DNA of 64,000 nt from Tritrichomonas musculus (lineage: Eukaryota > Parabasalia > Tritrichomonadida > Tritrichomonadidae): assembly GCA_039105265.1 (NCBI GenBank), contig JAPFFF010000029.1, positions 496,001 to 560,000 on the forward strand, written 5' to 3'. The translations under genes were made by a program, and so were the position numbers. Positions 10,012 through 19,165 of this stretch are shown one piece after another. Below the pieces are notes generated by a model, which was not told the DNA's origin, did no database searches, and saw only the letters and a list, made by a program, of their open reading frames with translations. Each line of letters opens with the position of its first letter. Position 1 is the stretch's first letter.

Positions 10012-10776
10012 TTAATTAAATTCTCTATCTATTTCTTCGGTGAAGTAAGTATGAACTTGACCTAAGTGCGGACGACTATGATAGAATTTCCAATCATTAT
10101 AGACAACTTGGAATGTTCTTCCTTTATATTCATAAGTAAGTTTTGATTTTTGATTCTGGTACTGCGAAATAAGTTTGCAACCTTCTTGTGCAAATAACTG
10201 TGCTATATGTTCGTGAGTATAACGTGGACATTTTGCTTTGTGTGCACGATATCCTGTATTCCATTTTGTGGGTGTTGTTTGATATTGCATATTGTTATAC
10301 AAGTATGTTACTTTTGTTTTTCCATTTACATATTTACTTTGTAGTATACAATTTTCATTTTTCATAGATTCTCTTAATTTATCTTCACATGTTTTACGAT
10401 GTTTTTCTGATTTGTCTGCCTTAAGTTTTTCATCTAATTTTTGACTTTCTTCCTTGCTCAAATGAGGTTTAAAGATTTTGCTTCCACTCTTCTGAAATTG
10501 ACCTTGTGGATTTGCTACAAAAGAATTTAGATGCGCGACCATTATTCTTTCAGGATTCTCATTTCTATAAAATGTTATTAAAGAACTTTCATATATTTGC
10601 TTTGGAGTTTTTAGTAAAGTACAATTATTTTCATGAAAAAGTTCATTGACAAGATCATGTGTAATATTGACTGAAATTGGAATACGATTTGGAAAATATT
10701 TATTTCTATTATTCTCTAGGATCTTTTCTTTCATTGTTTCTAATATTTCATTTGCAATTTCAGATTTTGTGCTCAT
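10012..10776 (-). CDS. Maverick protein with a duplicated beta-rich motif (254 aa)
   Basis: Lies upstream of PolB on the same strand, next to the non-coding element end. The N-terminal half is helical and charged and includes VNITHDLVNELFHENNCTLL. The C-terminal half contains two related motifs of about 45 residues, beginning ENCILQSKYVNGKTKVTYLY and EGCKLISQYQNQKSKLTYEY, each followed by an aromatic strand and a Tyr/His/Arg-rich end. This pattern resembles degenerate treble-clef DNA-binding repeats that follow 'K-Y-K' strands, but the usual metal Cys pairs are not evident. Role unknown; DNA binding is an inference from the repeat and from the neighbouring polymerase. Confidence 0.65.
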   Translation of the reverse strand: MSTKSEIANEILETMKEKILENNRNKYFPNRIPISVNITHDLVNELFHENNCTLLKTPKQIYESSLITFYRNENPERIMVAHLNSFVANPQGQFQKSGSKIFKPHLSKEESQKLDEKLKADKSEKHRKTCEDKLRESMKNENCILQSKYVNGKTKVTYLYNNMQYQTTPTKWNTGYRAHKAKCPRYTHEHIAQLFAQEGCKLISQYQNQKSKLTYEYKGRTFQVVYNDWKFYHSRPHLGQVHTYFTEEIDREFN

Positions 10777-11271
10777 AGTACTGTTTGCGTATGAGGGAAA
10801 TAAAAAATGAAAAATAAAAAAGAAATATAAATTTGTGATTCTCGTTTGTGATGAGAGTTGGTGATATCATTTGTTAATATTATTTTTTGTAAAAATCGTT
10901 CTAGGGTTTTCATGTTTGTGCACCTATCTTAGGAAGGTCAGTTTTTCGTGTTTCATCATGTAAAATTTAAAATGTGAAATTGTAGATTGCCTATTGCGAG
11001 TGTTGTAATCTTCTATGTAAGGTAGATAGCCCAAAATTCAGAAATTTGTATTTGTAGATGTGATAGGGTTTGGGGGGAGTTTGCTGGGAATTTCAGAAAG
11101 TTATTTAAATTATGTATGTTCGGTAATGGAAACACAGCTGAAAACAATAAAAAGTACACTACTGTTTTTTGCATACCTGACCTAAGCGCGGAGAGCCGCG
11201 CTGTAAAGTAAGGTATGTGCCTTCCAGTAGTTTGGTCTTTAAACCTGACTGCTGTGCTAAATATTACTACT
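10777..11271. repeat. Non-coding right end of Maverick copy 1, with GC-rich hairpin
   Basis: About 500 bp without genes, richer in G and C than the host DNA beyond it. It contains a nested inverted repeat: outer 7-bp arms at 11,172-11,178 and 11,211-11,217 (CATACCT/AGGTATG) and an inner perfect 6-bp GC stem at 11,186-11,201 (GCGCGG, loop AGAG, CCGCGC). The terminal inverted repeat of the element must lie here, but its partner is outside the window. ACTACT occurs at 11,158-11,163 and again at about 11,266-11,271; I favour the outer as the end because AT-rich host-like sequence starts just after it. Confidence 0.6.
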
Positions 11272-11304
11272 CATGTATTTTTATGATAATTTTTAATAAC
11301 TCCA

Positions 11305-14300
11305 TCATTCAAATGTCAACGTTTTAAGATTATTAATTGCGGTTTGATTATTCTTTTCGGCAGATATTTGATAATACAATTTCGCTTTGCGTACATTTTT
11401 ACTAACGCCAAGACCATAGTAGTAAATATCACCTAATGCATTAAGTGAATAAGAGTCATCTTGTTTGGATGCCATTTCAAAATATTTCTTTGCTATTTGA
11501 TAACTTTGCTCTACGCCATCTCCAGCAAAATAAAGTTTTCCCAGGTTGTACAAAGCAGGAGCAAAATTTTGTTTTGAAGCTGATTCAAAGTATTCTTTAG
11601 CTTTGTCCAAATTTTTGATAACACCTTCACCTTGAAGATAAAGGATTCCCAAGTTATTAAGAGCACAAGGATGTGATTCTTTTGCTGCCAATTCAAAATA
11701 TTCTATTGCTTTAGCAAGTGACTTTTCAACACCAATTCCATAAAAGTACAAATTGCCAAGATTATACAAAGCATTTGGATTATTTTGTTGAGCAGCCAAT
11801 TCGTAGTTTTTCTTTGCTTCTGAGAAATTTTGATTGACTCCTTTGCCTTCAGAATAAGCATTGCCTAAGTTGTTTAAAGCATCAGAATTGTTTAATTTTG
11901 CTGCTGATTCATAAAAATATTTGGCAAATATGAAGTCTTGTTCAATACCTTGACCATTATAGAAAATGTTACCAAGACTGTTCATTGCAGCAGAATTATT
12001 CTGCTTTATTGCTAATTCATAATACTCTCTAGCTTTTTTGTAGTCTTGTTCAACACTAAGTCCGTAGTAATAAATATTGCCTAGATTATTGAGTGAATCA
12101 GAATTGTTCTGGTTTGTTACTGATTCATAATATTGTCTAGCTTTTGTGTAATCTTGTTTAACATCATAGCCGTAATAATAAATATTGCCTAGATTATTGA
12201 GTGAATCAGAATTGTTCTGTTTTGCTGCTAATTCATAATATTGTCTAGCTTTTGTGTAATCTTGTTTAACATCATAGCCGTAATAATAAATATTGCCTAG
12301 ATTATTGAGTGAATCAGAATTGTTCTGTTTTGCTGCTAATTCATAATATTGTCTAGCTTTTGTGTAATCTTGTTTAACATCATAGCCGTAATAATAAATA
12401 TTGCCTAGATTATTGAGTGAATCAGAATTGTTCTGTTTTGCTGCTAATTCATAATATTGTCTAGCTTTTGTGTAATCTTGTTTAACATCATAGCCGTAAT
12501 AATAAATATTGCCTAGATTATTGAGTGAATCAGAATTGTTCTGTTTTGCTGCTAATTCATAATATTGTCTTGCTTTTGTGTAATCTTGTTTAACATCATA
12601 GCCGTAATAATAAATATTGCCTAGATTATTGAGTGAATCAGAATTGTTCTGTTTTGCTGATAATTCATAATATTGTCTAGCTATTGTGTAGTTTTTTTCA
12701 ACCAATTTTCCTTTTTCATAAAGTTCGCCCAAATAATTAAGTGCAATTGCATAATTTAACTGAGCTGCTGATTGATAATATTCCAATGCTTTATTAACAT
12801 CTTTTTCAACACCGTTGCCTTGTTCATAAAACAGTCCAAGTGTAAAAATTCCAACTGGATTGTGCATCTTTGCTGACATTTCATAATATTCTTTTGATTT
12901 TTTGTAATTTTGATTAACGCCATAACCGTAATAATACATATATCCTAGAGCGATAATTGCATCAGAATTATTTAAAGCTGCCGCAGCTTCATAGTATTCT
13001 TTTGCGCGTGAATAACTTTGAACAACGCCATTACCACTGAAATATAGATCTGCTATATTAGACAATGCAGGTGGATAATTATCTCTTGCAGAAAGCTCAT
13101 AATATTGAAGTGCCAAAGTATAATTTGGTATAAAAAAAGCGCCAATTTTATATAAATTTCCAAGATTATTAAGTGCAATTGGATTCGATGATCTTTTATA
13201 ATATTCTTCAGCTTTTATATAGCTTTGTTCAACACCGAGTCCTTTTTCGTACAGATTCCCTAGATTATTTAGCGCATATGAATTGTTTTGATCTGCCGCT
13301 AATTCATAATACTGACGAGCTTTTATTAAATCTTGTTTGAAACAAAATCCTGTTTCATAGAGAATTCCAAAATTTAATAAACAATCTGCATTCTTTTCTT
13401 TGGCAGTGAGTTTGTTGTACTCTGTTGAATTTAAATTTTTGTATCCTTTTTCTTGGAGTAACTCTAAAGTTGGAGGAAATGATGAGCTTGATATATATTT
13501 CAATGGATCGAATTGAATCAAAATGCTTTCATAGATAAAATGAGTTATTTTTGATATTGTAGCTGGATCTGACTCATTCTTTAAGGTTTGCTCAAGACTG
13601 TTAATTGTACTAATTTCATTAATGAAGATGTTTTTAATTTCTTCAATTGTTATCCTTTCTTCTGGTTTATATTTTATGCACTGATTTATAATTGCTCGAA
13701 TATTCTTTGAAGCTTTAAAATTGGCTGGAATTTCGATTTTTGCCTCTCTTAACAATTCATAGGGGTAATGTTTTCCCTCAATAATATAATATATTAGCAA
13801 ACCAAATGAATAAATATCTGATGCATATGATATATTACTTCCGAAATATTGCTCTGGTGACAAATAGGGCAGTGAACCAATGTCGTATGTCATTTCACCA
13901 TCAATTGGATGTCGAATTGTGTCAAAGCCGGAAATATATGGAAGGAAATCATGATCAATGAGGATGTTTAACGGTTTAAGATCACGATGAATGAGTTTCC
14001 TTGAGTGAAGATATTCAATTCCTTGCATAATTCTATTGATTGCAATATTTGAAAATAATTCATCGTTTTTCTCTGGATTCTGGCTCAAATAAGAATCAAG
14101 AGAATCGTGGCACATATATTCATATATAAGGCCAGCTACTTTCCCTTCTTCAATTACAAATCCATAGAATTTAGTTAAGCATCTGTGTGAATAACTTTTA
14201 CAGAATTCAATTTCACGTTCGTGAAAATGACTATCATATCTCTTATAATTTATTTTCATCATAAAAATGTAAAGACTTTCAATATGCAATACTAAGTAAA

Positions 14301-15072
14301 AAGATGATTCACTATTCCTATATATCATTATTAATCTTATAAATTCGTTTTCATTAAATTCTCGATATTTTATATCATTTGATTTACTTTTTTTAACGGT
14401 TTCATTCAAATTTGTATTCAAAATATTATCTTCATCATTCGATGTAAGAAGATTTGTGAATTTTGCTACGATACTGCGCTCTTCATAAATTGAAGATTGC
14501 TCGAATGTGAAAAATGACGAATCATTGAAATACTCGGTTGGGCAAAAATACCTTCTGATTAAATAAGCAGCAATTGGCCTTATGGTCATTTTAACAAAAT
14601 TATTATTTTTAATGACTCTTCTAAAATATGAATAAAAATTATTTATTTCAACTTGAATGTCTCTATTATCATAGCTTTTATTGTCGTCTCTCAATAAATT
14701 TGTGACGTCTATGACAAATGAATTTTTTTGAATATTTTGAATAATTTCTTTGAACTTTGAAATCTTTATGTTTCTAATAAAAAGGCATTGATTCTCAATA
14801 CAAATTATAACATCATTAGTTTGAAAGGCCAAATTTAAATCTGGTTCAGGATCCTCATTTTTTGATAAAATCTGAAATGTAATAAATCTGAATTTTTTTA
14901 GGAAATCAAATAAAAACGATTCTTTACTATGGATTTCATTGCTTGTATTATTTTTTCTGATCTCCAATTGGGAAAAAATAAATTTCGAATATATACTCCG
15001 AAGCCTATCATTAATATCGTTAATCATCACTTTATATTGATCTGGAATCTCTTGCAAATATGTACTTTGCAT
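11305..15072 (-). CDS. TKL-like pseudokinase fused to Sel1 repeats
   Basis: Residues about 1-240 form an N-terminal domain shared with the second Sel1 kinase at 30,553. A kinase domain follows at about 240-490: probable ATP-site Lys273 (FMMKI), HRDLKPLNIL with catalytic Asp364, and an APE-like SPEQYFG. The DFG position reads SGFDT, with Gly382 where the Mg-binding Asp is expected, whereas the sibling gene keeps SDFET. So this copy is predicted to be catalytically weak or a pseudokinase. From about residue 560 to the end are some 18 Sel1/TPR-like repeats of about 36 residues (LNNLGNIYYYG...A..YYELAA), a protein-binding solenoid. Five of them are almost identical. No signal peptide or membrane segment is visible, so it is likely cytosolic. 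Probably a scaffold or signalling protein. Maverick copy 1 ends 34 bp downstream of its stop. Confidence 0.92.
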   Translation of the reverse strand: MQSTYLQEIPDQYKVMINDINDRLRSIYSKFIFSQLEIRKNNTSNEIHSKESFLFDFLKKFRFITFQILSKNEDPEPDLNLAFQTNDVIICIENQCLFIRNIKISKFKEIIQNIQKNSFVIDVTNLLRDDNKSYDNRDIQVEINNFYSYFRRVIKNNNFVKMTIRPIAAYLIRRYFCPTEYFNDSSFFTFEQSSIYEERSIVAKFTNLLTSNDEDNILNTNLNETVKKSKSNDIKYREFNENEFIRLIMIYRNSESSFYLVLHIESLYIFMMKINYKRYDSHFHEREIEFCKSYSHRCLTKFYGFVIEEGKVAGLIYEYMCHDSLDSYLSQNPEKNDELFSNIAINRIMQGIEYLHSRKLIHRDLKPLNILIDHDFLPYISGFDTIRHPIDGEMTYDIGSLPYLSPEQYFGSNISYASDIYSFGLLIYYIIEGKHYPYELLREAKIEIPANFKASKNIRAIINQCIKYKPEERITIEEIKNIFINEISTINSLEQTLKNESDPATISKITHFIYESILIQFDPLKYISSSSFPPTLELLQEKGYKNLNSTEYNKLTAKEKNADCLLNFGILYETGFCFKQDLIKARQYYELAADQNNSYALNNLGNLYEKGLGVEQSYIKAEEYYKRSSNPIALNNLGNLYKIGAFFIPNYTLALQYYELSARDNYPPALSNIADLYFSGNGVVQSYSRAKEYYEAAAALNNSDAIIALGYMYYYGYGVNQNYKKSKEYYEMSAKMHNPVGIFTLGLFYEQGNGVEKDVNKALEYYQSAAQLNYAIALNYLGELYEKGKLVEKNYTIARQYYELSAKQNNSDSLNNLGNIYYYGYDVKQDYTKARQYYELAAKQNNSDSLNNLGNIYYYGYDVKQDYTKARQYYELAAKQNNSDSLNNLGNIYYYGYDVKQDYTKARQYYELAAKQNNSDSLNNLGNIYYYGYDVKQDYTKARQYYELAAKQNNSDSLNNLGNIYYYGYDVKQDYTKARQYYESVTNQNNSDSLNNLGNIYYYGLSVEQDYKKAREYYELAIKQNNSAAMNSLGNIFYNGQGIEQDFIFAKYFYESAAKLNNSDALNNLGNAYSEGKGVNQNFSEAKKNYELAAQQNNPNALYNLGNLYFYGIGVEKSLAKAIEYFELAAKESHPCALNNLGILYLQGEGVIKNLDKAKEYFESASKQNFAPALYNLGKLYFAGDGVEQSYQIAKKYFEMASKQDDSYSLNALGDIYYYGLGVSKNVRKAKLYYQISAEKNNQTAINNLKTLTFE
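12124..12663 (-). repeat. Five near-identical 108-bp repeats inside the Sel1 array
   Basis: A 108-bp unit, equal to one 36-residue Sel1 repeat (core LNNLGNIYYYGYDVKQDYTK), occurs five times in a row with only scattered base differences; for example the string CATAGCCGTAATAA recurs every 108 bp at 12,165 and 12,273 and onward. Flanking Sel1 repeats of the same gene are far more diverged. This indicates recent tandem amplification by slippage or unequal crossing-over, keeping the frame. Confidence 0.93.
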
Positions 15073-15203
15073 AAAGGAACTAATCGAATTAAAAAGCTTA
15101 AAAATTTATTTGAAAATTTCTAATACTTTGATTTCACCATAACGAAAATTTAAAAGATTCTTTTTATTTTAATTAATTAAAAATTAAAGGCTCCAAACAA
15201 GAA

Positions 15204-15275
15204 GGGTGATTAGCTCAGTGGTAGAGCGCTACTTTAGCATAGTAGAGGCCAGGGGTTCAACTCCCCTATCATCCA
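15204..15275 (+). tRNA. tRNA-Ala (anticodon AGC)
   Basis: A 72-nt cloverleaf: acceptor GGGTGAT pairs with ATCATCC, D-arm stem GCTC/GAGC, anticodon stem CTACT/AGTAG around loop TTAGCAT (anticodon AGC), T-arm AGGGG/CCCCT around TTCAACT, discriminator A. The acceptor contains the G3:U70 wobble pair that is the main identity element of alanine tRNAs. No intron. The RNA polymerase III A and B boxes are the D- and T-arm sequences. Confidence 0.97.
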
Positions 15276-15284
15276 TTTTTTTTT
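15276..15284 (+). terminator. RNA polymerase III terminator after tRNA-Ala
   Basis: A run of nine T directly follows the discriminator base, the usual Pol III stop. Confidence 0.85.
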
Positions 15285-15814
15285 ATATATATAATTCTCT
15301 CATGATATATCAAGTCTTTATCTATCTTTTTTCAATTTTAGAAGACATTAGTTGGAGTGCACAAGTTTTCTAAAGAAGAAAAAAAGAATGTCCAATTTCC
15401 AATTTATTTAATCTACTCTTTCTAAAAAATAAATTATACAAATTATGCATTTTTATACTGATAAATTACTATATTTCTAAGAAAGAGTTTTCACAATTCT
15501 TGTGATTGGAGTGTAATAAAGATAGATTTAATTGAAAAAGCTTCATTTTAAATATTTTTAATATCAACATATCTTAGACAGTGACAGAAATAAAAAGATT
15601 GCTCAGGAATTTTGGTGATACAATGTATAATATCAAGTTATTCGATAGCTGTATTGATTTTTAATGAGAATTTTGCAAATAAGTTTTCTGCATGAAATGA
15701 AACGAACAGTTCAATTTGTTTAACAATGCTTGGAATTGAAGCATAATAAAAGCAATTGAAAAATAAAAATAAAAATAAATAAATAAAAAAGTAAATAAAA
15801 AAAAATTTTTTTTT
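15285..15814. other. AT-rich intergenic region
   Basis: No gene, RNA or repeat seen. It ends in A-rich tracts just beyond the 3' end of the surface-protein gene at 15,815. Confidence 0.5.
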
Positions 15815-18800
15815 TTATAAATCAGCTTCATCTACTTGGTTCAATGGTTCATTTTTGCGGTCACTTACAGCACGTCTTTTTATTTCAATTACAACAATTA
15901 CTGCAATAGCAGCAAATACCGCAACAAATATTAAAGTAACAGACAATATGAACATTTTCTTAGAGTTAGATTCATTTTCAACAGTTTCGCCATTATAATT
16001 AAAAACTTGCATTTTTGTGTCAAATTGGACGATTGAACTAGACAAATCATCAAAATTCAAATTAATTGCTTTTTTCATATCAGAAGAGAACATGCAAGAT
16101 TTAATTTTAAGCTTTGGTTCTTCGACTTTATTAAAATGAGATTCAACGAAAATGTGGTGAGCGTTGTCAATCAATTCTCCTGTAAAAGTGCACTTTTCCA
16201 CTTCAATATTTATAGCATTCTTTGGTCCACGAATGTAAGAAAGAGATGAAAGGGAAGATGAATCGATTTTGAATTCGCATTCCTTAATCAAAACGTTTGA
16301 TTTTGAAATGATTCTATTTTCAAGTTGTGAAGCGGCATCATCGAAGTTGTTATCAATTTTAACTGATGAAGAACCAAAATTATTTACAAATCTGCATCTT
16401 TTAGAGACGACATTATAAGCAAGAATATAAAGACAACTTCCGCCTACAAATGAAGATTCTCTTGATGAATCGAGGAGTGAATTACGCTGGAAAAAGCAAC
16501 TATTGATTGTGATTCTATTTGTCTCTACGTTTGAGAACAAACAAACAGCACCACCAAAAGATGCTGAGCAGTAATCAAAGCTGCATTTTTCAATGATGAT
16601 TTCTTCATCAACTTTTTCTCTAATTGAGATGTAGATGCCTCCGCCTCCTCCGTTTGTTTTAGATGAGCAGTTTGAAAAGTCAGAATTATGGCAAATTATT
16701 GCACAATTTAATGATAAAATTGCACCGCCATGTCCAATTTGACTTTTAACTGAGCAACTATTAAACTTGCACTTTTCAACAATGAGATGCTTTGTTTGGT
16801 TGTTTTTAATGGCACTCATTAATGCATCTGGGCAAGAGAATGAAACATTGTTGAAATAAAATTGCTTTTCAACAACGAATAAATAATCATTGTCATTAGG
16901 AAGATCATAAATAACAAAGTTTGTATCATTAATGCCGCTTAATGGAAGACTGCTGTTTATGTACTGAGTAGTGAAATCTTCTTGCCAATTCATGTCTGAA
17001 AAGTCAATCACTTCACCAATTAATTTCAAGTATTTGACACATGGAACAGCCTTATTATTTTCATATGTAATATATTGAAGAACGTTAACAAATTCAAGCT
17101 GTAATCTTGTGCACAACACTGGTTGACTGAATTGAAATTGGAAGAAGTCAACTTGACCTGGTTTTCCAACAAATGTTGCTTTTAATTTCAATTGCTCATC
17201 GCCATTTGCTACATAAACATTTAGCCTGGTTGGATAACCATGAAAATACTCAATAAGGCCGTGATCAATAAGAGTAGCTCCAAGTATGAATTCTTCCAAT
17301 TTTGCTGGTTGAGTGAAATTAATGAAAATGGATGCATATTTGCCGTCTTTGTTTTCAAAACTAGAAACCCAGTCACTTGAAGATTCATAATCAAATATGT
17401 TGTCAATAGGATGGTCATCTTTATGGCCTGTTGAACCATAAGTGAACTTAGTTGTTGGTATTACTCTAGACTCAGAATATCCGGTATTTTTGTGATAGTT
17501 CAGTATTTCATAGTCGCTCTTTTGGATAAATAAAATATCGGATGCACCAGCATACTTTTTGCCATCTGATTTAAAAACAAACGGTGTCACTTCAACAAAT
17601 TCTAGTTTCACCTTGGTGCAATTAACAGTGCTGGGCAAAACAAACTTAACAATTGTCACTGATGTATCAGGCATTCCAATGTAATACCCTTGAAGAGCAT
17701 AGTCGTTACTATTTAAAGCTGTGTAAATTTTGAATCTGATTGGAAAACCACTGAAAGTACGACCGTTTTTGGACTCATAAACAGGGTTGAAAAAGACTTC
17801 TTCTAATAAAATAGGACGTCTAAATTCAGCAAAAATAGCATTATGATATTCATCAGTGTTTTCTGCCTTTGAAATCCAATAGGTATCGCCTGCATTATCA
17901 AGAGTCTCACTGATTAAATGGCCCTCTTGGTCGCCGCTATCTGAATAGATGGTGAAATCGGAATTGTCAACTTTGTGGGTTGAAATGAAGTCAGAATTTG
18001 AATAGTCAGCATCGGCGGCTTGAAAAGTTAATCCTTCGTGTTCAAAGCTTTGGAATAAAGTTATGTTGTTAATTATAGGTGAATATGAATTTGAATGTTT
18101 TTCATCTTTAGTTACTTGAGCGAATTCAATTTTTATTCGGTCGCATAGAACTTTTTCTAAAGGGATATATTGATAGAGCTCATTTGCACCTGAAGGTTCG
18201 CCGGAAAACTTTGCATGAAGTTTGAACTCTTCATTATTTAATGATGCATATAAATTCACTTTAAGTGGGAAGCCATGAAACTTTTTAGAATATTCATATC
18301 CTTTCATTAAAAAACCTTCAAATAAAGTTGTTTTATGAAAGTTAACAATAATATTGCTCCCTGTTGTTCCGTCACTTTCAGTATTAGCAATCCAAAAATT
18401 TTTATCATTATTATCAAATGCATAGCTAATTGAATGTCCATTCCAATCTCCTGACGAACTGTAATTGAACTGGGAATTTGGAATTTGATGGAAATTCATA
18501 TAAACTGAATTTGTATAATCTCCGTTTGGTGCAATATATTTTTGATCACTATAGTCTAAATAGCGAATGAAATTTAAATATCGAATGCTTGCTGCTTTTT
18601 CTCCGCCAGCAAAAAATTCATCAGCGGTTACATCAAGGAATTCGAGTTTTAATATCTTGCACTCAAATGGCTTTTTGAATACATATTGAGCAATTTCTAA
18701 TGGAAAAGTTGGTGTTCCTGTAAAAATTGTATTAAGTGTAAGTGTTTCATCGTTATTTGCTGTATATACTTTTATTTTGGTGGGATATCCATGATAAGTA

Positions 18801-19165
18801 CGACGATCTTGTTTATCTGTTTTTACTGATGCTCTTAATAAAAAGGCTTCGATAGTTGTTGGTTCATTAAATGTAATTGTTATTGAACTATGGAAATCAT
18901 CTTTATCTGGATATTGAGAAGACCAATAATTATCATCATCTTGAAATGCATAAGCAAGATTATAACCTGTTCTATCACCTGTGGATTCATATTTGAAATG
19001 AGAACTGTATATTGAATGTGTAGAGAGATATTGGGAATCTGCATATTTGCCAGTTGCCATTTCAAAAGAAAGTCTTTCATAGGATTGTGATAGAGTATGA
19101 AGGCTTGATTTTGAACAAACAAGCCCTAAAAAATAAAAGAACAGCAATGAAACTCTATATAACAT
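15815..19165 (-). CDS. Type I surface protein: four discoidin-like domains, Pmp-like beta-helix, one TM
   Basis: 1,116 residues. Residues 1-18 are a signal peptide (LLFFYFLGLVCS). Four related domains of about 180 residues follow (roughly 25-205, 205-380, 380-560, 560-730), each with a repeated pattern: S-x-F-x-Y-x-S-x-G-D/H, a 'YAFD...YW' element, FhGYP...KVY, and a closing KLEF. This resembles F5/8 type C (galactose-binding) folds. Residues about 760-1,040 have the GGAI/GGGGGIYI, CSFDYC, GGAVCLF motifs of parallel beta-helix proteins like chlamydial Pmp, a known family in trichomonads. A transmembrane helix (FILSVTLIFVAVFAAIAVIVV) at about 1,070-1,092 is followed by a short basic/acidic tail. 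Many Asn-x-Ser/Thr sites lie in the ectodomain. Likely an adhesin or surface glycan-binding protein; the ligand is unknown. Confidence 0.85.
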   Translation of the reverse strand: MLYRVSLLFFYFLGLVCSKSSLHTLSQSYERLSFEMATGKYADSQYLSTHSIYSSHFKYESTGDRTGYNLAYAFQDDDNYWSSQYPDKDDFHSSITITFNEPTTIEAFLLRASVKTDKQDRRTYHGYPTKIKVYTANNDETLTLNTIFTGTPTFPLEIAQYVFKKPFECKILKLEFLDVTADEFFAGGEKAASIRYLNFIRYLDYSDQKYIAPNGDYTNSVYMNFHQIPNSQFNYSSSGDWNGHSISYAFDNNDKNFWIANTESDGTTGSNIIVNFHKTTLFEGFLMKGYEYSKKFHGFPLKVNLYASLNNEEFKLHAKFSGEPSGANELYQYIPLEKVLCDRIKIEFAQVTKDEKHSNSYSPIINNITLFQSFEHEGLTFQAADADYSNSDFISTHKVDNSDFTIYSDSGDQEGHLISETLDNAGDTYWISKAENTDEYHNAIFAEFRRPILLEEVFFNPVYESKNGRTFSGFPIRFKIYTALNSNDYALQGYYIGMPDTSVTIVKFVLPSTVNCTKVKLEFVEVTPFVFKSDGKKYAGASDILFIQKSDYEILNYHKNTGYSESRVIPTTKFTYGSTGHKDDHPIDNIFDYESSSDWVSSFENKDGKYASIFINFTQPAKLEEFILGATLIDHGLIEYFHGYPTRLNVYVANGDEQLKLKATFVGKPGQVDFFQFQFSQPVLCTRLQLEFVNVLQYITYENNKAVPCVKYLKLIGEVIDFSDMNWQEDFTTQYINSSLPLSGINDTNFVIYDLPNDNDYLFVVEKQFYFNNVSFSCPDALMSAIKNNQTKHLIVEKCKFNSCSVKSQIGHGGAILSLNCAIICHNSDFSNCSSKTNGGGGGIYISIREKVDEEIIIEKCSFDYCSASFGGAVCLFSNVETNRITINSCFFQRNSLLDSSRESSFVGGSCLYILAYNVVSKRCRFVNNFGSSSVKIDNNFDDAASQLENRIISKSNVLIKECEFKIDSSSLSSLSYIRGPKNAINIEVEKCTFTGELIDNAHHIFVESHFNKVEEPKLKIKSCMFSSDMKKAINLNFDDLSSSIVQFDTKMQVFNYNGETVENESNSKKMFILSVTLIFVAVFAAIAVIVVIEIKRRAVSDRKNEPLNQVDEADL

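Larger units (their letters stand above)
1..11271. mobile_element. Maverick/Polinton copy 1 (right part, polymerase side)
   Basis: A Maverick/Polinton recognised by a protein-primed family B DNA polymerase next to a large fibre-like gene and small family-type genes. The left end lies outside the window. I place the right end at about 11,271, where the strand read inward begins AGTAGT, the same six bases that open the second Maverick at 57,898; an alternative end is 11,163, which also reads AGTAGT inward. The host kinase stop codon lies only 34 bp past 11,271. Visible parts: an unrecognised large protein, a fibre-like protein, a small protein, PolB, a 254-residue protein and about 500 bp of non-coding end. 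All visible frames are open, so the copy looks whole as far as it can be seen and is probably young. Integrase, ATPase and capsid genes must lie to the left if it is complete. The target-site duplication cannot be checked because one end is missing. Confidence 0.85.

Noticed and set aside
11186-11201. GC hairpin read as a bacterial-type terminator
   Set aside because: The context is a eukaryotic Maverick end with no T-tract on the fitting side; kept as a structural element only.
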